A stretch of 64,000 bases of DNA from the NCBI GenBank assembly GCA_965238125.1, contig OZ250179.1, positions 4,836,001 through 4,900,000 of the forward strand. The letters are read 5' to 3'. Each line of letters begins with the position of its first letter. Positions within the stretch are counted from its first letter, which is position 1. Below the pieces are notes generated by a model. That model was not told where the DNA came from, made no database searches, and saw only the letters and a program-made list of their open reading frames with translations. Shown here piece by piece: positions 1 through 7,980 of the stretch. The stretch is from UBA6623 sp965238125 (GTDB lineage: Bacteria > Acidobacteriota > Terriglobia > Bryobacterales > UBA6623). A program made the position numbers and the translations under genes.

Positions 1-658
1 CGTCCGAGTAAAGTTGTAACGGGTGCGGCAAAGCAGTTTCAGAGTAAAGAGATTGATGCGATTTATCAAACACTAGTGACGCGTAGAGCATGCCAAGCAG
101 ATCCCCCAGAGTTTCATCGACAACGCCTCGAGCCTTGAGTTCTAAGAACACACTCATCCCTGCCTTGAACGTCTTGACGAGGCCTATGTTCATCTCGCGC
201 TGAGGCTGTGGAGAGTATTCCCTGGAAAAATTGCCGTAATCATTATAAATAAATCTTGAGTTGAGGTTGGACGCCGCAGATATGATGCTTGATTCGCGCC
301 GAAAGATCAGGGAGTTGCGGTCCGTTGTTGGCGAAATATGCGCCCCCTTGCCCGTGCCATCGTAATCCGTAAACAACGGCTCTTCGAAGAGGATCGCACT
401 GTGTATTCTACATTGATCTGAAAGCAGACTTCTAAACAATGACCGGTAGGCGTGCTTAACGAGAGAGTCGGCGTCTAACAACTCGATGCCCAGGAGGGCG
501 TTTGCCGCCACCCAGTCGCCCCTGCCCATCGGACCTACTGCCATGGCCAGTAAGATTACATTCTTCCCCCGCAAGTGATCAGTTTCACCCGGCGGCAGAA
601 GGCCGAACCTAGGCAGATCACCGAAGGTCAGATCGGCGAGTACGCGAGGATTTACCAT
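1..658 (-). CDS. unidentified protein, partial (C-terminus outside window)
   Basis: An uninterrupted reading frame runs on the minus strand from an ATG at 656-658 to the left edge, giving 219 codons without a stop. It is partial, and I do not recognise the family. The protein begins MVNPRVLADLTFGDLPRFGL and has a hydrophobic stretch, NVILLAMAVGPMG, near residues 33-45. I see no signal peptide and no catalytic motif I can name. Codon use is visibly more AT-tolerant than in the chromosomal genes further right (many TTA, ATA, AAT and AGA codons). That fits the foreign element described for bases 1-8934. It could be an element cargo gene; the function is unknown. Confidence 0.7.
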   Translation of the reverse strand, partial: MVNPRVLADLTFGDLPRFGLLPPGETDHLRGKNVILLAMAVGPMGRGDWVAANALLGIELLDADSLVKHAYRSLFRSLLSDQCRIHSAILFEEPLFTDYDGTGKGAHISPTTDRNSLIFRRESSIISAASNLNSRFIYNDYGNFSREYSPQPQREMNIGLVKTFKAGMSVFLELKARGVVDETLGDLLGMLYASLVFDKSHQSLYSETALPHPLQLYSD

Positions 659-874
659 TTCCGGTCGTGGCGGCTCGTCTCGGTGCTGAAGGTCTGAAGG
701 AGAGCAACTCAGCAGGCTAAAGCTCAGGAGTATCGATGGGAGCGCCGGGAAGTGGCGCAAAGCAGAAGGCTGTTGTGGAGTCAGCATGCCTAATCCACTC
801 CCAAGAGCATATCAAAACTGCTAAATTCGTCGATGGAATCTTGAGACAAACGGGGGAAGAGACAGGGAAAAAAC

Positions 875-1183
875 AGGAAAGAGTTCGTCGGCCGGAATGG
901 CTTTGCCGTCGAGTTCGAGTTTCCCTTCGGGTGCCGAGGCGACGATATCGACCTTGCTCTCCTTGAGCGCCGCGCCGTCGACGGGGCGCATGATCTTGCC
1001 TTCGGCGAGAAGATCAGGCGCCGCCGCCGCAGTCGCCATGATGGCGAGTCCCAGAAGGAGGGGCGCGCTGCGGGGGGTGATTCGCGGTCGGTGCGCAGGG
1101 GTTCGGGTTCGATTGGCCGGGGTGCGGCGGGGTGGGGAGCCCCGGGAGTTGGGATGGGCAGGTCTGGAGACCATCATGAACAA
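875..1183 (-). pseudogene. truncated exported protein (N-terminal fragment)
   Basis: A minus-strand frame encodes a hydrophobic signal-like segment (PLLLGLAIMATAAAA, about nt 1020-1066) followed by a protein-like stretch, with EGKIMRPVDGAALKESK at its start and KLELDGKAIPADE at its end. Similarity to a normal protein stops near nt 875, after which the frame reads into unrelated sequence and a stop at 821. The start codon is unclear, because residues before about nt 1070 are low-complexity and Arg/Pro-rich. The fragment resembles the N-terminus of exported multi-domain or cytochrome-type proteins of Acidobacteria, but that identification is weak. I read it as a gene remnant left when the mobile region was rearranged. 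Confidence 0.45.
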
Positions 1184-1212
1184 GGTCTTCCATCTGCACC
1201 CCTGAGGGGGTA

Positions 1213-1235
1213 GCGAGCGGGGGACCCCCGCTCGC
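1213..1235. repeat. perfect palindrome
   Basis: GCGAGCGGGGG is followed by one A and then CCCCCGCTCGC. This is an 11-bp perfect inverted repeat with a single-base centre. It lies between the truncated exported-protein fragment and sequence with no recognisable gene. There is no T-tract, so it is not a clear terminator. It may be a REP-like or IS-end remnant. Confidence 0.6.
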
Positions 1236-1791
1236 CGGGCCCCATCCAGCAGCTCTTTGACCTGGAATGGTCTCCTGTTCGGCGAGGCACAACAGCTTCT
1301 TGCGTAGGGGAAACCCGAGGAGTGACGGGATCGATCATATCGAGTCCTCGCCTTCCCGATAGATCCTCCCTTGTCGGCAAGGGTTGATTCAGGCGGCTAA
1401 TCAGGCACGTTCGAGCGTCTTCGTCGTTACCTGGTGGGAACAATCGATGTCATGAACTATGACATTTTTTCGTCCTCAGGTGCCTGAGACGGCCCGGGTT
1501 GCCGTCAGACGGACCCCCTGTTGAGGGATTCCTCAACGCCCATTCTTGAGTGGGAAATCATTTCTCGACATCTATCTCTCCACGGTGTCCGGGGTTGCGG
1601 AACGCCACGGCGAGTTACACGAAGGCGACCTCAAGGGTGAACATCCGTTCGACGTGAACCGTGGCGGCCTTCTGCGCAACCCAGGGCATCGCCCAAGCCG
1701 CAGAATCTGCTGGTCGATCTCTATGTCACCGATCATCTGCTCTACTGCCTGCTGCAATACGGCGCGTGTCCGAAGAGATTCAGGGCAACGG
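1236..1791. other. non-coding or decayed sequence
   Basis: I find no convincing gene here. Short open frames on both strands have no recognisable protein features. A small hairpin (TTGAGGGATTCCTCAA) lies near 1521-1537. A stretch at about 1710-1790 reads LVDLYVTDHLLYCLLQYGA in one plus frame and may be a coding remnant, but it has no start and I cannot assign it. Confidence 0.4.
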
Positions 1792-2119
1792 TCAAACCAT
1801 TACTAGTTCAGATTCAGCCGGCATTTCGTCCCACGTTCGGCCTTCGAGAGTGCGACCGGTCCTCTTTTTCTGGACGCGGCCCAATTGCTTAAAGAAGAAT
1901 GCCACACCCGCTTTCAGGCACTGATCGCGGATGTCAGTCACCCACTCGGGCTCCATTGGGCGCGCTCCCGGTCCCGACTCGCCGCCGACGATGACCCAGT
2001 CAATGCCCCTCAGGTGCAGTTTCCCAACTGGACCGATCAAGGGCTCAATGGACAAGAACTTCACATTGGCAGCAGGCTTTCGGAGGTGGGCGATTCGGTA
2101 GGCGTACTTCTGGTTTTCA
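1792..2119 (-). pseudogene. Gp37/Gp68 (DUF5131) phage-type protein, 3' part (split by IS)
   Basis: The minus strand reads ENQKYAYRIAHLRKPAANVK, then a segment containing FLSIEPLIGPVGKLHL, GIDWVIVGGESGPGARPM and CLKAGVAFFFKQ, ending at a TGA at 1792-1794. This is the C-terminal half of the phage Gp37/Gp68 (DUF5131) family, common in phages and integrative elements. The 5' part lies at 3786-3904 on the far side of an IS1380-family insertion. The IS landed between the codons for VSIE and NQKY. Removing the IS and one TTTCA copy restores the frame exactly. The family's biochemical role is not established in what I know. Confidence 0.85.
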
Positions 2120-3785
2120 CCCGGATTTCCACTTTAGTTTCGGTTCTGCTAACCATCGGGTGGACTCGGACGCCTTTATTTATGCGGGCTTGAAAGCACT
2201 CAAGGCGCTGAGGAGATCAACACCCAATGGGTGAAAAAGAAAACAAACCGTTTCAGCTCACCTTCAATGGATTTCTCAAGGTCGATTTCCAAGGATCGCG
2301 AGTCACCTCGGATGGCGGGCTGATTCTCATTCGCGAACTGGACGAACGACTCGGACTAGGCAAGCTGATAGACGAGCATCTGACGGATTCGCGGCAAGGC
2401 TCGAACAAGAAGTTCCCGTTCGTCGATCTGCTGCGACAGTCGGTCTACTCCCGCTTGGCGGGCTACGAGGATCTCAACGACGCCGTTCGTGTCTCCGCCG
2501 ATCCAACCTTTCGGCTGATTGGCTCGAAGAAGAACTGGGATCGCGGCGCGGCGCTGACCTCCCGGCTGCAGAGCTTCGAGACCGCCATGCTCGCCGGCGA
2601 CGAGAATCTGATCGGGCTGATGGCGGTGAACCGCGAGTTGATCGCGCAAGCCGAGGCCGGTGATGACTCCGCGTGCGTCGTGCTGGACATGGACTCTACC
2701 GAGAGCCCCGTCCACGGCCGGCAGGAAGGCAGCGCCTACAACGGCCACTTCGAGTCGGTCTGCTACCACCCACTGTTGCTGTTCAACCAGCACGGCGATT
2801 GCTTGGCGGCAAAGTTGCGACCGGGCAACGTGTCCAGCGCCGAGGACTGGGACGAGCTGCTGCTGCCGGAAATCGAACGCCAACAGGCGGAGGGCAAACA
2901 GGTGACGTTCCGGGCCGATGCCGCCTTCGCCAAGCCGGATATTTACGAGACGTTGGAGGAGCGCGGCGTGGACTACGTGATTCGCATCCCGGCCAACAAG
3001 AGCCTGGAGCTGGAGATCGAAGATATCCTGTTTCGTCCGCCGGGCAGGCCGAGCGCAAAGCCCCTGGTGCGCTACAGGAGCTTTCGGTATCAGGCCGCGA
3101 GCTGGTCGAAGTCCCGGCGGGTTGTTGCGAAGGTCGAGCATCACCAAGGTGAGTTGTTTCCTCGCGTCGGTTTCATCGTCACGAGCATGGCCTTGCCGAG
3201 CCGCTCGCTGGTGCGGTTCTACAACAAGCGCGGCACGGCGGAGCAGTGGATCAAGGAAGGCAAACAAGCGACGCATTGGACAAGGCTGTCATGCCATCGG
3301 TTCCGGGCCAACGAAGTGCGACTGCAACTCAGCGTGCTGGCCTATAACCTGGGGAACCTATGGCGGAGGCTCGGGCTGCCGCAACGGATCAAGAGCTGGT
3401 CGCTGACGAGCTTGCAACAGCGCCTGATGAAGACGGGCGGTAGGCTGGTCAAGCATGCGCGGTACTATTGGCTGCTGTTGGCCGAAGGACATCTGAACCG
3501 GCGGCTGTTCGGCGACATGCTGCATAGGATCTGGGCGCTGCCTGTGCCGGGTGGGTAGCGTTGCCCGGGCGAGGATCAACAGTTTTTGGCTCCAAAAAGG
3601 TTTCGCAGGGAGCAGTGTCGGCCGGAGCGCCGTTCAGTCCGCTCAATCAACGTCTGTGAGCGGACGGACGAGCCCTGGCGCCTACCGGCGGAGGTGATGT
3701 GCAGGGTTCAGCGCGAAAAGACGTGGTATTCGGCGCAGCGGGGGTGTATCCTGTGACCGTGCCAGGGCCAAAATGGAAATCCTGG
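2120..3785 (+). mobile_element. IS1380-family insertion sequence, copy 1 (1,666 bp)
   Basis: The element is bounded by imperfect inverted repeats: the left end starts CCCGGATTTCCACTTTAG and the right end, read inward, CCAGGATTTCCATTTTGG. It is flanked by a 5-bp direct repeat, TTTCA, at 2115-2119 and 3786-3790. It carries one 443-aa transposase gene. It interrupts a Gp37/Gp68-family gene, and excision in silico restores that reading frame, which fixes both ends to the base. The size and TSD length fit the IS1380 family. Confidence 0.93.
2227..3558 (+). CDS. IS1380-family DDE transposase (copy 1)
   Basis: The 443-aa transposase moves the surrounding IS by DDE (RNase H-fold) chemistry. Candidate catalytic residues are the Asp pair in VLDMDSTES (about residue 155), the Asp in TFRADAAF (about 234), and the Glu in NKRGTAEQWIKEGK (about 336-348). 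The N-terminus (GFLKVDFQGSRVTSDGG) and the C-terminal LSVLAYNLGNLWRRLG helix are typical of the IS1380/ISPsy group. The length is normal for the family and there is no internal stop. A second copy at 6542-7873 is nearly identical, with scattered substitutions across the protein. Both copies look potentially active. Confidence 0.95.
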   Translation: MGEKENKPFQLTFNGFLKVDFQGSRVTSDGGLILIRELDERLGLGKLIDEHLTDSRQGSNKKFPFVDLLRQSVYSRLAGYEDLNDAVRVSADPTFRLIGSKKNWDRGAALTSRLQSFETAMLAGDENLIGLMAVNRELIAQAEAGDDSACVVLDMDSTESPVHGRQEGSAYNGHFESVCYHPLLLFNQHGDCLAAKLRPGNVSSAEDWDELLLPEIERQQAEGKQVTFRADAAFAKPDIYETLEERGVDYVIRIPANKSLELEIEDILFRPPGRPSAKPLVRYRSFRYQAASWSKSRRVVAKVEHHQGELFPRVGFIVTSMALPSRSLVRFYNKRGTAEQWIKEGKQATHWTRLSCHRFRANEVRLQLSVLAYNLGNLWRRLGLPQRIKSWSLTSLQQRLMKTGGRLVKHARYYWLLLAEGHLNRRLFGDMLHRIWALPVPGG

Positions 3786-3904
3786 TTTCAATGCTAACGC
3801 CCATCCAGATGTTGGGAGCCCAGACCAGCTTCGGGCTCAACTCTTCAATCCTCTCTGCTCGCTTCGTCAGCACCTGGAACTGGTGCCAATGAGCCCGACG
3901 CATC
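3786..3904 (-). pseudogene. Gp37/Gp68 (DUF5131) protein, middle part (5' end missing)
   Basis: The minus strand reads VMRRAHWHQFQVLTKRAERI, continues with EELSPKLVWAPNIWMGVSIE, and then enters the IS1380 end at 3785. This is the segment of the Gp37/Gp68 family directly before the part found at 1792-2119. Upstream of about 3904 the similarity stops and an in-frame stop occurs. The normal N-terminus (the family's WNPxTGC region) is therefore missing and has been replaced by an unrelated M23-peptidase fragment. The gene is broken both by deletion and by IS insertion. Confidence 0.82.
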
Positions 3905-3911
3905 ACGCCGC

Positions 3912-4174
3912 GGCAACAACCGCTTCATCAACAACCACCAGGCGCACGATCCACAGAAGTTTGCTCTCGACATCGTTCGCCTCAACCTGTTCGGTAATCG
4001 GGCTTCCGGCCTCGCACCCGACGAGCCCGAGCGATACGCAATCTTTGGAGATACCGTCTACAGCCCTTGCTCGGGCCGGGTGATTCGAGTGGTGGATGGG
4101 TTGCCGGACCTCCACCCGCCTGAGCGGGACACGGACAACTTAGCAGGGAACCACGTCGTGCTCGCTTGCGCGGA
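3912..4174 (+). pseudogene. M23-type peptidase fragment (no start, no end)
   Basis: A plus-strand frame without a start reads NNRFINNHQAHDPQKFALDI, then LFGNRASGLAPDEPERYAIF, GDTVYSPCSGRVIRVVDGLP and DNLAGNHVVLAC. The pattern (H...ALDI, then Y.IFG..VYSP..G.V..VVDG.PD, then GNHVV) is that of M23/LytM-like peptidoglycan endopeptidases. The fragment is cut on the left near 3905, where the Gp37/Gp68 fragment begins. It is cut on the right at 4174, where truncated IS630 sequence begins. About 87 residues survive, so it cannot be functional. Confidence 0.72.
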
Positions 4175-4911
4175 CCGACGCCGTTGTGGAGCTGTCCGCG
4201 GGTGGCTCGTCTGATCCGAGACGAGTTCGGCGTGCGCTATCACGAGGGCCATGTCTGGAAGATCCTGCGGGCGCTCGGCTGGAGCCCGCAACGCCCGGTC
4301 GGCAAAGCCCGCGAGCGCAACGAAGAGGCCATCCGCGACTGGAAGTGCAAGAGGTGGCCGGCCATTAAAAAAAAGCCCGCAAACAAGACCGCACGATCGT
4401 CTTCATCGACGAAAGCGGATGGAGTCAGAAGCCGCATCGTTGCCGCACCTGGGCGCCGCGCGGCGAGACGCCGCTGCTGGAGTTCAACTTCAATTGGCAG
4501 AAGCTTTCGGTGTCGGCCGGGTTGACGTTGCGCAACTTTTACTTTCGGCTCTATCCCGGCGCGATTGGCGAGTTGGAGGTCATCGACTTTCTGAAGGCCT
4601 TGGTTCGCCACATGGACGGCCCGTTGATGATCGTCTGGGACCGCTTGCCGGCGCATCGCAGTCGGATGGTGCGAGAGTTCATTGAACTCTCGCAAGGCCA
4701 TATCGTGACGGAGTATTTGCCGGCGTATGCGCCGGAGCTGAATCCGGTGGAATACATCTGGGCGTACTGGAAACAGCACGAGTTGCCGAACGTCTGTCCG
4801 AAGGACTACTGGGAACTCGACGAACGTGCCCGCAAAACGCTGCGGCGCATGCGCCGCAAACCGCGCTTGATTACCGCTTTCTGGAAACAGTCTTCTCTTT
4901 GTCTCGATTGA
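4175..4911 (+). pseudogene. IS630-family transposase remnant (N-terminus lost)
   Basis: The remnant covers the transposase from TPLWSCPRVARLIRDEFG to the normal C-terminus (AFWKQSSLCLD), again in two frames joined at an A8 run (4367-4374). The DDE residues survive: D in VFIDESG, D in IVWDRLPAHRS, and E in APELNPVEYIW. The N-terminal helix-turn-helix DNA-binding half is gone. It is a decayed copy of the gene at 11539-12554. Confidence 0.88.
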
Positions 4912-4935
4912 CAGGATATTATGCGAGACTCAATA
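4175..4935 (+). mobile_element. IS630-family insertion sequence, left-truncated copy
   Basis: Bases 4175-4935 match the right two thirds of the intact IS630 copy at 11481-12578 almost base for base. Homology starts at CCGACGCCGTT (4175, equal to 11818) and ends at the terminal repeat CTCAATA. The left end and about 340 bp are missing and replaced by the M23 fragment, so this copy cannot move on its own. One visible coding change separates the copies: an Arg codon CGG here is a Trp codon TGG in the other copy, near the C-terminus. Confidence 0.9.
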
Positions 4936-5214
4936 ATGGCGGCTCTGGCGGTTTGGACGTATACGGAGTCGTCCGCCCGCTTCATCTTCGGTGACTCGTT
5001 GGGGGATCCGGTGGCGGACAAAATCATAGTGCTGCTACGCGGCCGGACGGACGGCATGACGCGAAACGACATCGTGCGGTGCTTTAGCGGCCACAGGGGG
5101 AAAGATCAACTGGACAGGGCGCTTGACCTGCTTCTTCGGTTGGGGCGCGTGAAACGGGAGACGGTCGAAACCGGCGGTCGGCCGGCGGAAACTTGGTTCG
5201 CTGTTGCGACATAA
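4936..5214 (+). pseudogene. DUF3987-type replication protein, C-terminal fragment
   Basis: Directly after the IS630 end, a frame reads MAALAVWTYTESSARFIFGD, followed by a winged-helix-like segment (DKIIVLLRGRTDGMTRNDIV) and the ending ETVETGGRPAETWF. This matches the extreme C-terminus of the DUF3987/primase-helicase-like proteins that occur in integrative elements upstream of an HTH gene and integrase. The rest of the gene (normally several hundred residues) has been lost to the IS630-linked deletion. The stop codon TAA (5212-5214) lies inside the left arm of a 29-bp inverted repeat. Confidence 0.65.
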
Positions 5215-5288
5215 GCGATATAAGCGACATAAGGGTCAACAGAAGAGGAAAACGCGGATCTTAAGTCGCTTATATCGCTTATGTCGCA
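5205..5288. repeat. 29-bp inverted repeat built of GCGAYATAA units
   Basis: The left arm (5205-5233) consists of three 9-bp units, GCGACATAA, GCGATATAA and GCGACATAA. The right arm (5260-5288) is its reverse complement with one mismatch, separated by a 26-nt loop. The arms overlap the stop codon of the DUF3987 fragment and end 18 bp before the ATG of the next gene. It could be a terminator-like stem, an operator with repeated half-sites, or an element origin/attachment feature. There is no T-tract. Confidence 0.8.
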
Positions 5289-5306
5289 TGCCTCAGGGGT
5301 GACAAA

Positions 5307-5852
5307 ATGAACTACCTGGAGATCGCTCACCAAGCGTTATCTGAGCATCGTGCGAAGGCTCCGGTTGTCTCCGCGGCGGCATCCGACCCATCAACGGTGC
5401 CGGACACGACGACCCTGATCGCCGCCGTGGCCACGTTGAACCGCGAAGGCGTCCGGCGTTTCCAACTCGACGGCATCGCGACGATCGGCATCTGGAAAGA
5501 CGCCGACACAGTGGATGTCCGGGCCACAATCGGCGCCCTCTACCCCCAGGGCATTCAGGTAGTGCACCTGGACGACGACCGCGTGCCGGGCAAGTACAAG
5601 GTCCGGAAACCGAAACAGATCACGGAGCGCGAGACTGCGGACGAGCCCCGAATCTCCTGGCACGAGTGGAAGGCTCGCATGTTGAATGAGATCTTCGAGA
5701 CGCAAGGGGCGACCGGGCGGTCGTCGAACATCACGGCGGAGGATGTGCGGCGCGGGGAAGCTGCAAAAAGGGAGGGTGGTACCCAGGCAAGGAATCTCCG
5801 ACTTGAAGCAAGGGATAGGGGAGATGACAGACTCGACTCGAATCGGTTCTAA
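5307..5852 (+). CDS. conserved hypothetical protein of integrative elements
   Basis: A 181-aa soluble protein with no signal peptide or membrane segment. The middle contains AVATLNREGVRRFQLDGIAT and later GIQVVHLDDDRVPGKYKVRK; the C-terminal third is charged and probably disordered. I know similar proteins only as unnamed ORFs between a DUF3987-type gene and an excisionase-like HTH gene in mobile elements, the same order as here. The ATG at 5307 has an AGGGGTG ribosome-binding sequence 7 bp upstream. Its end overlaps the start of the next gene by 29 bp, suggesting translational coupling. No enzymatic function can be assigned. Confidence 0.72.
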   Translation: MNYLEIAHQALSEHRAKAPVVSAAASDPSTVPDTTTLIAAVATLNREGVRRFQLDGIATIGIWKDADTVDVRATIGALYPQGIQVVHLDDDRVPGKYKVRKPKQITERETADEPRISWHEWKARMLNEIFETQGATGRSSNITAEDVRRGEAAKREGGTQARNLRLEARDRGDDRLDSNRF

Positions 5853-6042
5853 TAGAGCCGTCGGTAAGCGGCTCCTGACGACGAGGGAGACTGCGGAGTA
5901 TCTGGGTCTGGCGGAAGAAACCGTCTACAAAAAGGCCCGGCTGCGAGAGCTTCCCTCCGTCAAGGTCGGTCGATCGTTGCGGTTCGATCTGCAAGCTCTT
6001 GAGCGCTATGTCGAACAACACACGATCAAAACCTTTGATTGA
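5824..6042 (+). CDS. excisionase-like helix-turn-helix protein
   Basis: A 72-aa protein containing LLTTRETAEYLGLAEETVYK, then KARLRELPSVKVGRSLRF and DLQALERYVEQH. This is the typical HTH_17/excisionase (MerR-like winged helix) pattern. Such proteins bind attachment sites or element promoters and control integrase directionality. I chose the ATG at 5824 because GGGAG lies just upstream and it gives a compact domain; the frame is open further upstream but reads shadow sequence. It overlaps the previous gene by 29 bp and is followed 16 bp later by the integrase start. With the integrase destroyed it is probably an orphan. Confidence 0.85.
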   Translation: MTDSTRIGSNRAVGKRLLTTRETAEYLGLAEETVYKKARLRELPSVKVGRSLRFDLQALERYVEQHTIKTFD

Positions 6043-6314
6043 AAGGAGACCGCTACAAATGTCTATTCACAAGTTAGGAGATCAGCAATGGAAAGTACGT
6101 TGGAGAGAAGCCGGGCATCACCGCAGCCTGACGGTCTACGGGCCGCGCGAGCTGGCCAAGAAGATCGAGCGGAAAAGGATGTCGGCCCGCGATGAGAACC
6201 GCCATCTCGACATCAAGAAGGAGGTTCACTTTCGGATGTCGGAACTGATCGACCGGTACGAGCAGCAGTACGGCAAAAAGAAGAAGTCCTACAGCCGGGA
6301 GAGAAGCATTTTGA

Positions 6315-7980
6315 CCAGGATTTCCATTTTGGCCCTGGCACGGTCACAGGATACACCCCCGCTGCGCCGAATACCACGTCTTTTCGCGCTGAACCCTGCA
6401 CATCACCTCCGCCGGTAGGCGCCAGGGCTCGTCCGTCCGCTCACAGACGTTGATTGAGCGGACTGAACGGCGCTCCGGCCGACACTGCTCCCTGCGAAAC
6501 CTTTTTGGAGCCAAAAACTGTTGATCCTCGCCCGGGCAACGCTACCCACCCGGCACAGGCAGCGCCCAGATCCTATGCAGCATGTCACCGAACAGCCGCC
6601 GGTTCAGATGCCCCTCCGCCAGCAGCAACCAGTAGTAGCGAGCATGCTTGACCAGCCGACCGCCGGTCTTCATCAACCTGTGTTGCAAACTCGTTAGCGA
6701 CCAGCTTTTGATTCGCTGCGGCAGCCCTAGCCGCCGCCACAGGTTGCCCAGGTTGTAGGCCAGCACGCTGAGTTGCAGCCGTACCTCGTTGGCTCGGAAG
6801 CGGTGACACGACAAGCGGGTCCAGTGCGTGGCCTGTTTGCCTTCCTTGATCCACTGCTCCGCCGTGCCGCGCTTGTTGTAGAACCGTACGACCGAGCGGC
6901 TCGGCAAGCTCATGCTCGTCACGACAAATCCGACGCGCGGGAATAGTTCGCCCTGGTGATGCTCGACCTTGGCGACAACTCGCCTTGCCTTCGACCAGCT
7001 CTCGGCCTGATAGCGAAAACTCTTGTAGCGCACTAGGGGCTTGGCGTTCGGCCTGCCCGGTGGCCGAAACAGGATGTCCTCGATCTCCAGCTCCAGGCTC
7101 TTGTTCGCCGGGATGCGAATCACGTAGTCCACGCCGCGCTCCTCCATCGCCTCGTAGATCTCGGGCTTGGCGAAGGCGGCGTCGGCGCGGAACGTCACCT
7201 GTTTGCCCTCCGCCTGTTGTCGTTCGATCTCCGGCAGTAGCAGCTCGTCCCAGTCCTCGGCGCTGTGCACGTTGCCGGGACGCAGCTTCGCGCCTAGGCA
7301 GTCGCCGTGCTGGTTGAACAGCAACAGCGGGTGATAGCAGAGGGACTCAAAATGGCCGTTGTAGGCACTGCCTTCCTGTTGGCCGTGGACGGGGCTCTCC
7401 GTGGAGTCCATGTCGAGCACCACGCGGTCTGAACCGTCGGAAGCTTCGGCTTGCGCGACCAGCTCCCGGTTCACTGCCATCAGCCCCAGCAAGTTCTCTT
7501 CGCTCGCCAGCATCTCCGTCTCGAAGCCATGCAGCGTCGAGGTCAAGGCTGCTCCGCGATCCCAGTTCCTCTTCGAGCCGATCAAGCGAAAGGTCGGATC
7601 GGCGGATACTCGAACGGCGTCATTGAGGTCCTCGTAGCCAGCGAGTCGGCTGTAGACCGACTGCCGCAGCAGATCGGCCAGCGGGAACTTCTTGTTCAAG
7701 CCTTGTCGCGAGTCGCTGAGATGCTCGTCGATCAGCTTCCCGAGTCCGAGTCGTTCATCCAGTTCGCGAACGAGAATCAGACCGCCATCCGAGGTGACTC
7801 GCGATCCTTGGAAATCGACTTTGAGAAATCCATTGAACGTGAGCTGAAACGGCTTGTTTTCTTTTTCACCCATCGGGTGTTGACCTCCATGGCGTCCTTA
7901 TCGGGCTCTAGCCCCTATCAATAAAGACGCTGAAGGTCGCTGGATGGTCTGAAGCTCATACATCAAATTGAAAATGCGGG
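6315..7980 (-). mobile_element. IS1380-family insertion sequence, copy 2 (1,666 bp)
   Basis: The element lies in reverse orientation and has the same length as copy 1. It is flanked by a TTTGA duplication at 6310-6314 and 7981-7985. The end at 6315 (CCAGGATTTCCATTTTGG) and the following 200 or so bases look identical to copy 1. The opposite end (CCCGCATTTTCAATTTG, read inward) and the approximately 100-bp leader before the transposase are strongly diverged from copy 1. It disrupts the integrase gene. Confidence 0.92.
6542..7873 (-). CDS. IS1380-family DDE transposase (copy 2)
   Basis: A 443-aa transposase, collinear with the one at 2227-3558 and differing by scattered substitutions (for example SDSRQGLNKKFPLAD for TDSRQGSNKKFPFVD near the N-terminus). 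The same catalytic segments are present: VLDMDSTES, TFRADAAF and NKRGTAEQWIKEGK. The reading frame is intact, so it could act on both IS copies. It lies inside the integrase pseudogene on the opposite strand. Confidence 0.95.
   Translation of the reverse strand: MGEKENKPFQLTFNGFLKVDFQGSRVTSDGGLILVRELDERLGLGKLIDEHLSDSRQGLNKKFPLADLLRQSVYSRLAGYEDLNDAVRVSADPTFRLIGSKRNWDRGAALTSTLHGFETEMLASEENLLGLMAVNRELVAQAEASDGSDRVVLDMDSTESPVHGQQEGSAYNGHFESLCYHPLLLFNQHGDCLGAKLRPGNVHSAEDWDELLLPEIERQQAEGKQVTFRADAAFAKPEIYEAMEERGVDYVIRIPANKSLELEIEDILFRPPGRPNAKPLVRYKSFRYQAESWSKARRVVAKVEHHQGELFPRVGFVVTSMSLPSRSVVRFYNKRGTAEQWIKEGKQATHWTRLSCHRFRANEVRLQLSVLAYNLGNLWRRLGLPQRIKSWSLTSLQHRLMKTGGRLVKHARYYWLLLAEGHLNRRLFGDMLHRIWALPVPGG

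Noticed and set aside
1546..1806. Plus-strand 86-aa frame and minus-strand 61-aa frame near the Gp37/Gp68 fragment
   Set aside because: Both look like decayed sequence; the one protein-like stretch (near 1710-1790) lies in another frame with no start and could not be assigned.
2356..3276. Long minus-strand open frame (306 aa) across the IS1380 transposase
   Set aside because: It is antisense to a clear transposase; the translation is Arg/Gln-rich with no family features, and the same shadow exists for copy 2.
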